From contig NZ_JAUXOV010000020.1 in assembly GCF_030684215.1 (NCBI RefSeq), positions 1 through 48,522 on the forward strand: a stretch of 48,522 nucleotides of DNA. The letters run 5' to 3'. Source of the stretch: Pseudotabrizicola sp. (lineage in GTDB: Bacteria > Pseudomonadota > Alphaproteobacteria > Rhodobacterales > Rhodobacteraceae). Of this stretch, positions 40,174 through 48,438 are shown piece after piece (within the stretch, counting starts at the first letter, position 1; each line of letters starts with the position of its first letter). Below the pieces are notes generated by a model that saw only the letters and a program-made list of their open reading frames with translations, did not search any database and was not told the origin of the DNA. A program made the position numbers and the translations under genes.

Positions 40174-40521
40174 ATGAAATCAACACTTGCCATTCTTCTT
40201 GCGACTACCGCCGTCATTGGCGCGCTCGGCCTGCCTGCGCTCAGCGCGCTCGGGCGCGACCCGGGCACCACCGCCGTCACGGTCGAGACTGTCGGCAATG
40301 CCACCGATGGTGCGATTCGGCTGGCCAGCAGCGACGACGACGACAACCGGAATGTATCGCGGGGCGATGACGACGATGATGATGATGATGATGACGAGTG
40401 CGACGACGATGAAGACGACTGCCGCCGTCCTGCGCCCGCAATGACCCCGACCGGGCCTGTTGCCCCACCCGCCAACGGGCTGTTCAGCCCCGGAGCTGCG
40501 CCTCAAGTTCGCACCAATTGA
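40174..40521 (+). CDS. Secreted aspartate-rich small protein with a PG-APQV tail
   Basis: A 115-residue protein: signal peptide (MKSTLAILLATTAVIGALG...), a spacer, then an extremely acidic stretch of about 30 residues with a run of ten aspartates and two cysteines (DECDDDEDDC), then a proline-rich tail ending GLFSPGAAPQVRTN. The DNA carries GAT/GAC repeats, so length variation by slippage is likely. The acidic tract could hold calcium, manganese or iron. The tail matches that of the PepSY protein at 38330. No known family recognised. Confidence 0.78.
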   Translation: MKSTLAILLATTAVIGALGLPALSALGRDPGTTAVTVETVGNATDGAIRLASSDDDDNRNVSRGDDDDDDDDDDECDDDEDDCRRPAPAMTPTGPVAPPANGLFSPGAAPQVRTN

Positions 40522-40587
40522 TGCAGCAAGGGCGGTGGATTGCATCGTCCAACTGCAAACCCTGACCTTTCCGCTAGGACCAAAACC

Positions 40588-41058
40588 ATGAAATCCACAC
40601 TCGCCCTGCTTGCCTTGACCACCGCCCTGACACTGCCTGGCCTTGCCGTGGCGCGACCCGTCACACTGACCACCACTCTCAGCAATTACGGCGGCGATGG
40701 GGCTTACCTGGTGCTTTATGTCACCGACCCTTCGGGGGCCTATGCCGGCACGCTCTGGATGGCTGGGGACAAGTCAAAATACTATGAACACATGAGCGAC
40801 TGGTATCGCGCCACGGGCGGCGATCCTGCGCAGATCAACGGCATTACGGGGGCAAGCGTCGGTGCGGGGCGAACGCTGGAGATCACGCTCGACCTTCAGG
40901 ATGCGCTTTTCGATGCAGGCTATACGCTACACATCGACGCGGCCGTCGAGGACATGCGCGACAGCCCGCGCGAGGTGTCGGTGCCGCTGACGGCAGCAGG
41001 CGCGGGCCAGGCTGTCGCCGGACGTCGCTATATCGCCAACTTCACCTATGGCTTCTGA
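40588..41058 (+). CDS. DUF2271 family periplasmic protein
   Basis: A 156-residue protein with a signal peptide (MKSTLALLALTTALTLPGLAVA). The mature part (DGAYLVLYVTDPSGAYAGTLWMAGDKSKYYEHMSDWYRATGG, YTLHIDAAVEDMRDSPREV) matches DUF2271, a beta-sandwich family that often sits beside PepSY-TM and ApbE genes. The start at 40588 is supported by the signal peptide, whose opening residues (MKSTLA) are the same as those of the preceding gene. It is followed by the PepSY-flavodoxin fusion 14 bases on. Confidence 0.83.
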   Translation: MKSTLALLALTTALTLPGLAVARPVTLTTTLSNYGGDGAYLVLYVTDPSGAYAGTLWMAGDKSKYYEHMSDWYRATGGDPAQINGITGASVGAGRTLEITLDLQDALFDAGYTLHIDAAVEDMRDSPREVSVPLTAAGAGQAVAGRRYIANFTYGF

Positions 41059-41072
41059 GAAAGGGTTTGGCG

Positions 41073-43283
41073 ATGACGCGCATCCTTCACCGATGGCCGG
41101 GACTGATCCTGGCGGCCCTGTTGCTTGTTATCACTCTCAGCGGCGCAGCCCTTTCGGTGTTCCCTGCGCTAGAGGTCGCGCAAGCCCCGCGTGTCGCGTC
41201 TGGGTTGAGCGTGGCCGACCTGGCCGCGCGGGTGCAGGCGGCGCATCCGGGCGTTGAGCAGATCAAGCGCGCGCCTTCTGGCCAGATCACTGCATGGTGG
41301 TTCGACGGTGGGCGACCCGGCTCTGGCGTGATTGATCCCGCAACGGGGCAAGACATCGCCCCCGCCGATCCCGATCCAGTGCGGCGCTGGCTGACCACGC
41401 TGCACCGGTCGCTGTTTTTGGATGATGGGGGGCGACTGGTGGCGGCCATCGGGGCCTTCGCGATGCTGGTGCTGGCAGGTTCGGGAGCGGTGCTGGTGGC
41501 ACGGCGCACCGGCGGCTGGCGACGCTGGTTTGCGCCTCTGCGCGGGCTATTGGCCGGGCGTTTACATACCGAGCTTGCCCGCGTCGCGGTGATTGGGCTG
41601 GTCTTGTCATCAGCAACCGCGCTGTGGATGGCAGCAGAAACCTTTGACGTCGTGACGATAGACCGCGTTCGGCTTGCCGTCCCTGCGGTGGTCAGCGGCG
41701 AGACCGGATTGGCCTTGGCCAGCATGGACACGCTGCGCGCTATCCCTGTAGCCGAACTGCGCGACCTGAACTTTCCTGCTCAGGGGGATGCAACCGATAC
41801 CTTCATACTGCGAACCGACCAAGGCATGGGGTACATTGACCAAGGCACGGGCGAGATGCTGGCGTGGCGCGACCTGAGCAGTTGGCAGAGGGTGTCGGAA
41901 ACCATCTACATGCTGCATACGGGTGAGGGCTTGGCCACCTTGGGCCTGATCCTGGGGCTTATGGCGCTGAGCGTGCCGGTGATGGCCGTGACCGGTGCGG
42001 TGGTGTGGTTTGCCGGATGGCAAGCGCGGCCCCGCCCTAAGGGGAACGCCCCGGCGGCCAAGGCCACGACGGTGGTTCTGGTGGGTTCCGAAGGCGGCAG
42101 CACCTGGGGGTTTGCAGACACCTTGGCCAAAGGTCTGCGCGCCGCTGGTCAATCGGTGCATCTGGCACCCATGTCGGGATTTGACCCGGCGCGGCACAAA
42201 CATGCGGAACGCTTCGTGATCCTGGCCGCTACCTATGGTGAAGGTGCCGCCCCCGCATCAGCCAAAGGATTTCTTGAACGGCTCGCAGCCTTGCCAAACG
42301 CCCCGTCCGCCCCCGTCGCGGTGCTGGGTTTTGGCGACCGCAGCTTTCCGGCCTATTGCGCCTATGCCGAGGCGGTCGTTAACGCCGTCCAAGCGAAGCG
42401 GTGGCCCAGCATCCTGCCCATGGACACGGTTGATCGTCAGTCGCCGCAGGATTTCGCCCGCTGGGGCCGCGCGCTTGGTGCCGCACTGGGGATCGCGCTG
42501 GAACTGGTTCATCAGCCTGTCGCACCCGAAGCTGAAGCTCTGACCTTGATCTCGCGCCGCGATTATGGCGCTGAGGTGCAGGTGCCGTTAACGATCTTGC
42601 GGTTTGCCTTGCCAGAGATATCGCTGTGGCATCGGTTGACAGGGGGCGGATTTACGCGGTTTCAGGCAGGCGATCTGCTGGGTATCCTGCCCGATGGTTC
42701 GCCACTGCCCCGGCTTTACTCGCTTGCATCGGGATCAAAGGACGGCTTCGTTGAAATCGTCGTGCGGCATCACCCTGGCGGCCTTGCCTCTGGTCAGTTG
42801 ACAGCGTTGCGGCCGGGCCAAACCGTCCGCGGCTTCTTGCGCCAGAATCCGGGTTTCCATGCAGGCAGAGATCGCAAGCAACTGATTCTGATCGGGGCTG
42901 GTACCGGCATCGGGCCGCTGGCCGGCATCGTGCGCGCCAATACGTGCAAACGTCCGGTTCATCTGGTCTTTGGCCTGCGCGATCCTGCGAGTGATTTTCT
43001 TTATGACAACGAGTTGGCCGGTTGGCAGGCTGATGGGCGGCTTGCCAGATTGTCCACCGCCGTATCGCGTGAAGGCAGCGGACCGCGCTATGTGCAGGAC
43101 GCGCTACGGCTGGAAGCGGCACAGATGGCCGATGCGATCCGCGCCGGTGCAAAAGTCATGGTTTGCGGCGGGCGTGAGATGGCGCAAGGCGTGACCCTGG
43201 CGCTTGCCGATATCCTGCAACCCATGGGCATGACGCCCGCGATGCTGAAAGCCGAGGGGCGGTATGTTGAAGATGTTTACTGA
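41073..43283 (+). CDS. PepSY-TM / flavodoxin / ferredoxin-reductase fusion (sulfite reductase flavoprotein-like)
   Basis: A 736-residue membrane flavoprotein. Four membrane segments with PepSY units fill residues about 1-310. Then a flavodoxin-like FMN domain (VVLVGSEGGSTWGFADTLA, ILAATYGEGAAP) and a FAD/NADPH reductase part (RLYSLASGSKDG, IGAGTGIGPLAGIV, MVCGGREMAQG) follow, as in the alpha subunit of sulfite reductase. It should pass electrons from NADPH through FAD and FMN to haem or flavin in the membrane or periplasm. ATG at 41073 fits the gagaaaggg site. It overlaps the ApbE gene by 20 bases. Confidence 0.88.
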   Translation: MTRILHRWPGLILAALLLVITLSGAALSVFPALEVAQAPRVASGLSVADLAARVQAAHPGVEQIKRAPSGQITAWWFDGGRPGSGVIDPATGQDIAPADPDPVRRWLTTLHRSLFLDDGGRLVAAIGAFAMLVLAGSGAVLVARRTGGWRRWFAPLRGLLAGRLHTELARVAVIGLVLSSATALWMAAETFDVVTIDRVRLAVPAVVSGETGLALASMDTLRAIPVAELRDLNFPAQGDATDTFILRTDQGMGYIDQGTGEMLAWRDLSSWQRVSETIYMLHTGEGLATLGLILGLMALSVPVMAVTGAVVWFAGWQARPRPKGNAPAAKATTVVLVGSEGGSTWGFADTLAKGLRAAGQSVHLAPMSGFDPARHKHAERFVILAATYGEGAAPASAKGFLERLAALPNAPSAPVAVLGFGDRSFPAYCAYAEAVVNAVQAKRWPSILPMDTVDRQSPQDFARWGRALGAALGIALELVHQPVAPEAEALTLISRRDYGAEVQVPLTILRFALPEISLWHRLTGGGFTRFQAGDLLGILPDGSPLPRLYSLASGSKDGFVEIVVRHHPGGLASGQLTALRPGQTVRGFLRQNPGFHAGRDRKQLILIGAGTGIGPLAGIVRANTCKRPVHLVFGLRDPASDFLYDNELAGWQADGRLARLSTAVSREGSGPRYVQDALRLEAAQMADAIRAGAKVMVCGGREMAQGVTLALADILQPMGMTPAMLKAEGRYVEDVY

Positions 43284-44259
43284 TCTTGCGCGCCACGCAC
43301 TGAACGGGGCTACAATGGGCACGCGCTGGTCCGCGCTGTTTTACGCGCCTGCAAGTTTCAATCCGGCCCTGAAACAAACAGCGCTGCAACAGGCGGTGGA
43401 TGAGGTGGACGACCAGATGTCCACATGGAAACCCGACAGCGCCCTGATGCGCCTGAATGCGGCACCGGTCGGTGAGTGGGTGGAAATCCCCGCCCGGCTG
43501 GCCGAAGTCCTTCAACTGGGGGTCAGGATCGGGCGCGAGTCTGGCGGGGCTTTCGACATCGGCATGGGAAATGCGGTGCAGGCTTGGGGTTTTGGCCCTG
43601 AGGATGCAGATCAGCAGGCCATCCGCGCGGCGATGACGATCCCACATCGGCCCGGCCATAAGTCGCTTGAACTTGACGGCACGCGGGTTCGCAAGACAGC
43701 GCCAGTCACGCTGGACTTGAACGGCATCGCCAAAGGGTATGGCGTTGACCGAATGGCAGAGGTGTTGGTGGCGCAGGGGGTTGACGCGGGCCTTGTCGGC
43801 ATCGACGGCGAGATGCGCGCGCTTGGCCTGCGCCCGGATGGCGAAGCATGGACGATTGCCGTCGAGGCCCCGGATACCGACCGTCGCGCGCCCCATTCGA
43901 TCCTTGCACTGCGCGATGCGGCTGTGGCCACCTCCGGCGATTATCGGCACTGGGTTATGGTGCAAGGCTGTCGCCTGTCGCACACAATGGACCCGGCCAG
44001 GGCTGCGCCGCTTCTCTCTCCGCCCGCCTCGGTCACAGTGATTGCATCCAGTTGCGCCGAAGCCGATGCCTGGGCCACCGCGCTGATGGTTGCGGGGCCC
44101 AAGGTCGGATCGGATCTGGCCGAAAAGCATGGGCTGGAGGCTTTGTTCCTTTTGCGCGACAGTGCGGGCGGGGTGCATGCCAAAGGGGTTGGCCGCCTGT
44201 TTGACCAAAAGACCGATGGGAACACCTCGGTTCTCACAGAACCGGAGCGCAGACCATAG
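43264..44259 (+). CDS. apbE: FAD:protein FMN transferase, ApbE family
   Basis: A 331-residue ApbE-type enzyme that attaches FMN to a threonine of target proteins, usually in the periplasm. Landmarks are ATMGTRWSALF near residue 16, the FAD site around GGAFDIGMGNAVQAWGFGP, DLNGIAKGYGVDRMAEV, TSGDYRHW and HTMDPARAAPL. No classical signal peptide is visible, and the catalytic metal residues are in place. Its position behind the PepSY-flavodoxin fusion is a known arrangement, and suggests that a neighbour is flavinylated. No obvious D[GS]AT-type acceptor motif was found by eye. Confidence 0.9.
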   Translation: MLKMFTDLARHALNGATMGTRWSALFYAPASFNPALKQTALQQAVDEVDDQMSTWKPDSALMRLNAAPVGEWVEIPARLAEVLQLGVRIGRESGGAFDIGMGNAVQAWGFGPEDADQQAIRAAMTIPHRPGHKSLELDGTRVRKTAPVTLDLNGIAKGYGVDRMAEVLVAQGVDAGLVGIDGEMRALGLRPDGEAWTIAVEAPDTDRRAPHSILALRDAAVATSGDYRHWVMVQGCRLSHTMDPARAAPLLSPPASVTVIASSCAEADAWATALMVAGPKVGSDLAEKHGLEALFLLRDSAGGVHAKGVGRLFDQKTDGNTSVLTEPERRP

Positions 44260-44261
44260 TC

Positions 44262-46142
44262 ATGGATCATTTGCAGACAGACCGCCTTAAGACTTTGCTT
44301 CTCGGAATTGCCCTGACCGGACTGATCCTTGGGCTTGCATTTTATGCTACTGGCAGACCGGATCTCGCGACGACCGTGTGGTTTGCAGGCGTGGCCCCGG
44401 TGCTGGCCGCGCTGGTGGTCGAGATCGCGCGCAGTCTGTCGCGGGGTGAGGTGGGGCTGGATATTGTCGCTGCCCTGTCGATGAGCGCGGCGCTGACCTT
44501 TGGCGAAACGCTGGCGGCTGCGGTCGTTGCGCTGATGTATTCTGGTGGCACGTTTCTGGAAGGCTTTGCCGAGGGCCGGGCGCGGGCCGAGATGCGCAAC
44601 CTGTTGTCCCGCGTGCCGCGCATGGCAACACGGCACCTGAACGGCGGGCTGCAAGAGGTGCCGCTGGACGAGATTGCCCCCGGTGACCGCCTGTTGATCC
44701 GTCAAGGCGATGTGGTGCCGGTGGATGGTCATGTCGCCTCCGCCAGCGCGTTTCTGGACACTTCGGCGCTGACCGGGGAATCCTTGCCTGTTCGGCTGGA
44801 CCGCGGCGCGGACGCGATGAGCGGGTCCACCAACGCCGGTGAGGCCTTTGACCTGATCGCCACGCATGAGGCGAAGGACAGCACCTATGCCGGGATCGTT
44901 CGGCTGGTGGAACAGGCGCAGCGGTCCAAGGCCCCCATGGCGCGGCTGGCGGATCGCTGGTCACTGGGGTTTCTGGCTGTCACGGTCGCGATTGCCTTTG
45001 CGGCCTGGTGGTTCACTGGCGATCCGATCCGCGCGGTGGCTGTGCTGGTTGTGGCCACGCCTTGCCCACTGATCCTTGCCGTACCGGTCGCCTTGGTGGC
45101 CGGACTGTCACGGGCGGCGCATTTCGGGGTTCTGATCAAGGGCGCGAAACCGCTGGAGGCGATGGCGCGCATCTCGACCCTGATCCTTGACAAGACCGGC
45201 ACACTGACCGATGGGCGGCCGCAGATCGTCAGCATCGACAGTCATGACGGGATGGGGGCCGACGACATCCTGCGCTTTGCGGCCGCGCTGGATCAGGCCT
45301 CGAAGCACCCTGTGGCGCAGGCCATCGTCGCGGCGGCGAAAGCGCGAGGGCTGAGCTTGCCCGCCCCCGAGGATGTGGTGGAAATGCCCGGCGAAGGGGT
45401 TCTTGGCCGTATTGACGCGCGGCAGGTTATCGTCGGCGGCGAGGATTTTGTTGCGCAGCGCGTTGCCAATGCGGCGGGTGAACACCCTCAACTGGCAGCG
45501 GGATCGCTGATGGTTGCCGTTGCGGTGGATGGCCGATTGGCCGGGCATATGGTGATGTCGGATCCGCTCCGCGCAGGTGCGGGCGAGATGCTGGCGCGCC
45601 TGCGGGAGCAGGGCATCACCCGCATCCTGTTGGCCACCGGTGACCGCGTCGAGGTTGCCGACCGCGTGACGCAGGGTTTGGGGCTTGACTCGATCCACGC
45701 GGGGCTGACCCCGGATGGCAAGGTGAACCTTGTTCTGGTCGAACGCCAGACCGGCCCTGTGATGATGGTGGGCGACGGGGTCAACGATGCCCCTGCGCTG
45801 GCCGCCGCCGATGTGGGCGTGGCCATGGGTGCACGCGGTGCGGCCGCCAGCGCTGACGCCGCCGATGTGGTGCTGCTGGTGGACAGGGTTGACCGCATCG
45901 CACCGGGGATCGAGATCGCGCGCCGCGCCCGCCAGATTGCCCTGCAAAGCGTGGTCGCCGGGATCGGTCTGTCGGTTCTGGGTATGATCGCCGCCGCCTT
46001 TGGTTACCTCTCCCCGGTTCAGGGCGCGTTGCTGCAAGAGGTCATCGACGTCGCCGTGATCCTGAACGCGTTGCGCGCACTTCGCATCTCCCCTTCGGGC
46101 ATCGACGCCCCAAAAAACCAGATTGAAGGAGCCACCACATGA
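44262..46142 (+). CDS. Heavy-metal translocating P1B-type ATPase
   Basis: A 626-residue metal pump without N-terminal metal-binding domain. The actuator motif TGES lies at 171-174, the metal-path motif TPCPL at 266-270 and the phosphorylation site DKTGT at 310-314; KHPVAQA and GDGVNDAP follow. TPCP, rather than CPC or SPC, marks the less-studied P1B-5-like branch, for which nickel, cobalt or iron have been proposed. It starts two bases after the apbE stop and overlaps the VIT gene, so metal export belongs to the same operon. The substrate is open. Confidence 0.9.
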   Translation: MDHLQTDRLKTLLLGIALTGLILGLAFYATGRPDLATTVWFAGVAPVLAALVVEIARSLSRGEVGLDIVAALSMSAALTFGETLAAAVVALMYSGGTFLEGFAEGRARAEMRNLLSRVPRMATRHLNGGLQEVPLDEIAPGDRLLIRQGDVVPVDGHVASASAFLDTSALTGESLPVRLDRGADAMSGSTNAGEAFDLIATHEAKDSTYAGIVRLVEQAQRSKAPMARLADRWSLGFLAVTVAIAFAAWWFTGDPIRAVAVLVVATPCPLILAVPVALVAGLSRAAHFGVLIKGAKPLEAMARISTLILDKTGTLTDGRPQIVSIDSHDGMGADDILRFAAALDQASKHPVAQAIVAAAKARGLSLPAPEDVVEMPGEGVLGRIDARQVIVGGEDFVAQRVANAAGEHPQLAAGSLMVAVAVDGRLAGHMVMSDPLRAGAGEMLARLREQGITRILLATGDRVEVADRVTQGLGLDSIHAGLTPDGKVNLVLVERQTGPVMMVGDGVNDAPALAAADVGVAMGARGAAASADAADVVLLVDRVDRIAPGIEIARRARQIALQSVVAGIGLSVLGMIAAAFGYLSPVQGALLQEVIDVAVILNALRALRISPSGIDAPKNQIEGATT

Positions 46143-46840
46143 GCCGCCTGTCCCATTCCGAAACCCACATGGTCCATCGCATCGGGTGGCTGCGTGCCGC
46201 TGTACTTGGGGCGAATGACGGCATTGTTTCCACCGCAAGCCTTGTAGTCGGTGTGGCGGCTGCAGGCAGTGGCCGGCCCGAAGTGCTGATTGCCGGGCTG
46301 GCGGGCCTTGTCGCGGGGGCCATGTCGATGGCCGCGGGTGAATATGTCTCGGTCAGTTCGCAAACCGACGCCGAAAACGCCGATCTGGCCCGCGAGCGCG
46401 CCGAATTGGCGGAAACCCCCGAAGCGGAACTCGAAGAACTGACCCAGATCTATCAGGCCCGCGGGCTTGACCGGGATCTGGCCGAACAGGTTGCGGCGCA
46501 ACTGACCGACCGTGACGCCTTGGGCGCCCATGCACGCGATGAACTGGGGATTTCAGAAACCGTGGTGGCGCGCCCACTTCAGGCGGCCGCCGTGTCTGCC
46601 ATGACCTTTGCCGTCGGGGCCGCGGCCCCGCTGATCGTGGCCCTTTTGGCTCCACCCACGCAGATCGTGGCGTTCGTGGCCGGGGCGACGCTGTTGGCGC
46701 TGGCCTTGCTGGGCGGGCTTGGGGCGTCAGCGGGTGGCGCGGGTCTTGCGCGCGGGGCGCTGCGGGTCACGTTCTGGGGCGCGCTTGCGATGGGCGCGAC
46801 GGCGGCGGTCGGGGCCTTGTTCGGCGTAACGGTTGGGTAA
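46139..46840 (+). CDS. VIT1/CCC1-family iron/manganese transporter
   Basis: A 233-residue membrane protein. The N-terminal signature GWLRAAVLGANDGIVSTASLVVGV, then GAMSMAAGEYVSVSSQ, a hydrophilic metal-binding loop rich in Glu (residues about 75-130) and three C-terminal membrane helices match VIT/CCC1 transporters that move Fe2+ or Mn2+ out of the cytoplasm. Its start overlaps the P1B ATPase stop by four bases. Two metal exporters in one operon with reductases suggest removal of reduced metal, most likely iron or manganese. Confidence 0.92.
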   Translation: MSRLSHSETHMVHRIGWLRAAVLGANDGIVSTASLVVGVAAAGSGRPEVLIAGLAGLVAGAMSMAAGEYVSVSSQTDAENADLARERAELAETPEAELEELTQIYQARGLDRDLAEQVAAQLTDRDALGAHARDELGISETVVARPLQAAAVSAMTFAVGAAAPLIVALLAPPTQIVAFVAGATLLALALLGGLGASAGGAGLARGALRVTFWGALAMGATAAVGALFGVTVG

Positions 46841-46879
46841 AGGCTCAGGCAAAAGCGTAGATTGTTCTGGGCCTGTGAC

Positions 46880-46909
46880 CCAATAACCGGTGCGTCAGGT
46901 GGTTATTGG
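46880..46909. repeat. Inverted repeat between the VIT gene and the DUF1345-like gene
   Basis: CCAATAACC and GGTTATTGG form a perfect nine-base stem separated by 12 bases. No T run follows, so a rho-independent terminator is unlikely. An operator or an mRNA structure in the leader of the next gene is possible. Confidence 0.6.
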
Positions 46910-46980
46910 CGCAAATACAGGATATTCTCTGCACGAAGGGTCTCTTGACCCTGCCGTTTCCACCTTCGAAGGACATGACA

Positions 46981-47610
46981 ATGAGGTTGTCGCAGATCCC
47001 GCATGGCAGGTTCTTGCTGTTCATGACCCTTTTTGTGGTCTCAGGGGGGCTGCTCGGGATTGTCTTGCCGCCAGAGCAGGCCCTTGTTTCGGGGTTTAAT
47101 CTTGGGGCAATTGCGTTCTTGCTGATGGTATGGCAATTGTGGCGGGGTGACGGGCCCGAGGCTGCACGCGCCCGCAGTGCCCGAGATGATGGCGGCCGCT
47201 GGCTTATGCTGCTTGCCATGACAGCGTCGGTTGCCAGCGCTCTCGTCGCGCTTGGGGTGATGACCCTTGGGCAAGATACTGATATCTTGAATATCTTGAC
47301 AGCCACGATCACAATCATTCTTGCTTGGGTCTTCTCGAATACCGTTATGGCTCTGCATTATGCGCATCTTTGGTATGGTGAAGCCGCGACAGGCGATGTC
47401 GGGGGGATCGATTTTCCGGGCGAGGCAGAGCCGGTATTTGCAGATTTTGTCTATGTCGCGTTCGTTATCGGGATGACAGCGCAGGTCGCCGATACAAACC
47501 TGACATCACGGCAGATGCGGCGCGTGGTTACCTTGCATGGGTTCTGCGCATTTATGTTCAACCTTGGTATTCTGGCGCTGGTGGTGAACATGTTGGCGGG
47601 ATTGCTTTAG
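46981..47610 (+). CDS. DUF1345 family membrane protein
   Basis: A 209-residue protein with five or six membrane segments. Conserved features of the DUF1345 group are visible, such as NTVMALHYAHLWYG and DFVYVAFVIGMTAQVADTNLTS. The start at 46981 leaves seven bases after cgaagga; a start six bases upstream is too close. The family is found in many bacteria with no assigned biochemistry. It lies after the metal operon but is separated by about 140 bases and an inverted repeat, so it may be independent. Confidence 0.82.
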   Translation: MRLSQIPHGRFLLFMTLFVVSGGLLGIVLPPEQALVSGFNLGAIAFLLMVWQLWRGDGPEAARARSARDDGGRWLMLLAMTASVASALVALGVMTLGQDTDILNILTATITIILAWVFSNTVMALHYAHLWYGEAATGDVGGIDFPGEAEPVFADFVYVAFVIGMTAQVADTNLTSRQMRRVVTLHGFCAFMFNLGILALVVNMLAGLL

Positions 47611-47734
47611 CCAATACACCCTCCAGTCACTTCAATATCGGCATTGTCGCGGCAAGAAATGCTTACCAAGCCCTGCCGGTAGTTTAGAAGAAATACCACC
47701 GAAATGGGACGCCTCCGCGAAATAACCGACATAA

Positions 47735-48016
47735 TCAGAGGGCGGTCTCCCTAAGCAAAATCGACTGATGCGCACCAATTCTTGAGCAGGATGTCAAGAC
47801 AGCTTTGTCTGCACTGGCGATGGAGCAAATCGGAAATGTTGCTCCCTGAACCTTGATCCGGTCGCCACGTTTGGACCTGAACACAACCATCACCCCGGCC
47901 TTCGGCGCAAAGCCCAACTCGCCATGCGCCATGGCTGCCAGCCCGTCATGCCCCTTGCGAAAGTCTACCGGCTTGGTCGCGATCACGATCCTGACGGCCT
48001 GATCCGGAAAGATCAC
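47735..48016 (-). pseudogene. tnpB: IS66 tnpB, truncated
   Basis: The GTG start at 48016 overlaps the tnpA stop. The first 56 residues (AVRIVIATKPVDFRKGHDGLA, FRSKRGDRIKV) are IS66 Orf2 (TnpB, YhgA-like). At about 47849 similarity ends and an unrelated 37-residue tail reaches the stop. The rest of tnpB and the whole large tnpC transposase gene are missing, so the element cannot move by itself. Confidence 0.85.
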
Positions 48017-48438
48017 AGCACATTCCTCAGCGCCGCCACCAAGGCCGCCGCGCGCTCCGGACTGCAATCCGGCGCCACATGCAAAACGGCCCCACAGATA
48101 TCGACCTTGATCACGCCCGTGTCGACCGACGCCGCAGCCGCAACGACATCGGCCAATGGCTCGATCACCAGCGGCACGAATGCCGGAGACATATCGACCG
48201 GCACCGCCAGCTCCCCTTTGCGCGCTTGAGCGCGCCATCCCGAAAGGTGCCGGGCAATCAGCCCATACTTCGCCGCAACATCGCAGACCCGCGCGCCGGG
48301 CTGAAAACTCTCGGCCACAATCCGCGCCTTGAGATCATCCGGCCAACGCCGACGGCCGGTCGGGCCATCAAGGACCTCGATCCGCGACACTCCATTCGAC
48401 CCACGCACCTCCATCCGGTGCTCGTTTTGGTGCTCCAT
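48013..48438 (-). CDS. tnpA: IS66-family TnpA (Orf1)
   Basis: A 141-residue accessory protein of IS66 elements with an N-terminal helix-turn-helix (RRRWPDDLKARIVAESFQPG, VAAKYGLIARHLSGWR) and a C-terminal part ending PERAAALVAALRNVL. It appears complete and overlaps tnpB by four bases (GTGA). It acts with TnpB and TnpC, neither of which is intact here, so it is probably a leftover gene. Its start lies inside the 141-base terminal repeat. Confidence 0.9.
   Translation of the reverse strand: MEHQNEHRMEVRGSNGVSRIEVLDGPTGRRRWPDDLKARIVAESFQPGARVCDVAAKYGLIARHLSGWRAQARKGELAVPVDMSPAFVPLVIEPLADVVAAAASVDTGVIKVDICGAVLHVAPDCSPERAAALVAALRNVL

Noticed and set aside
40330-40430. GAT/GAC run taken as a possible CRISPR or minisatellite array
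   Set aside because: It is a codon repeat inside one protein frame, with no spacers.
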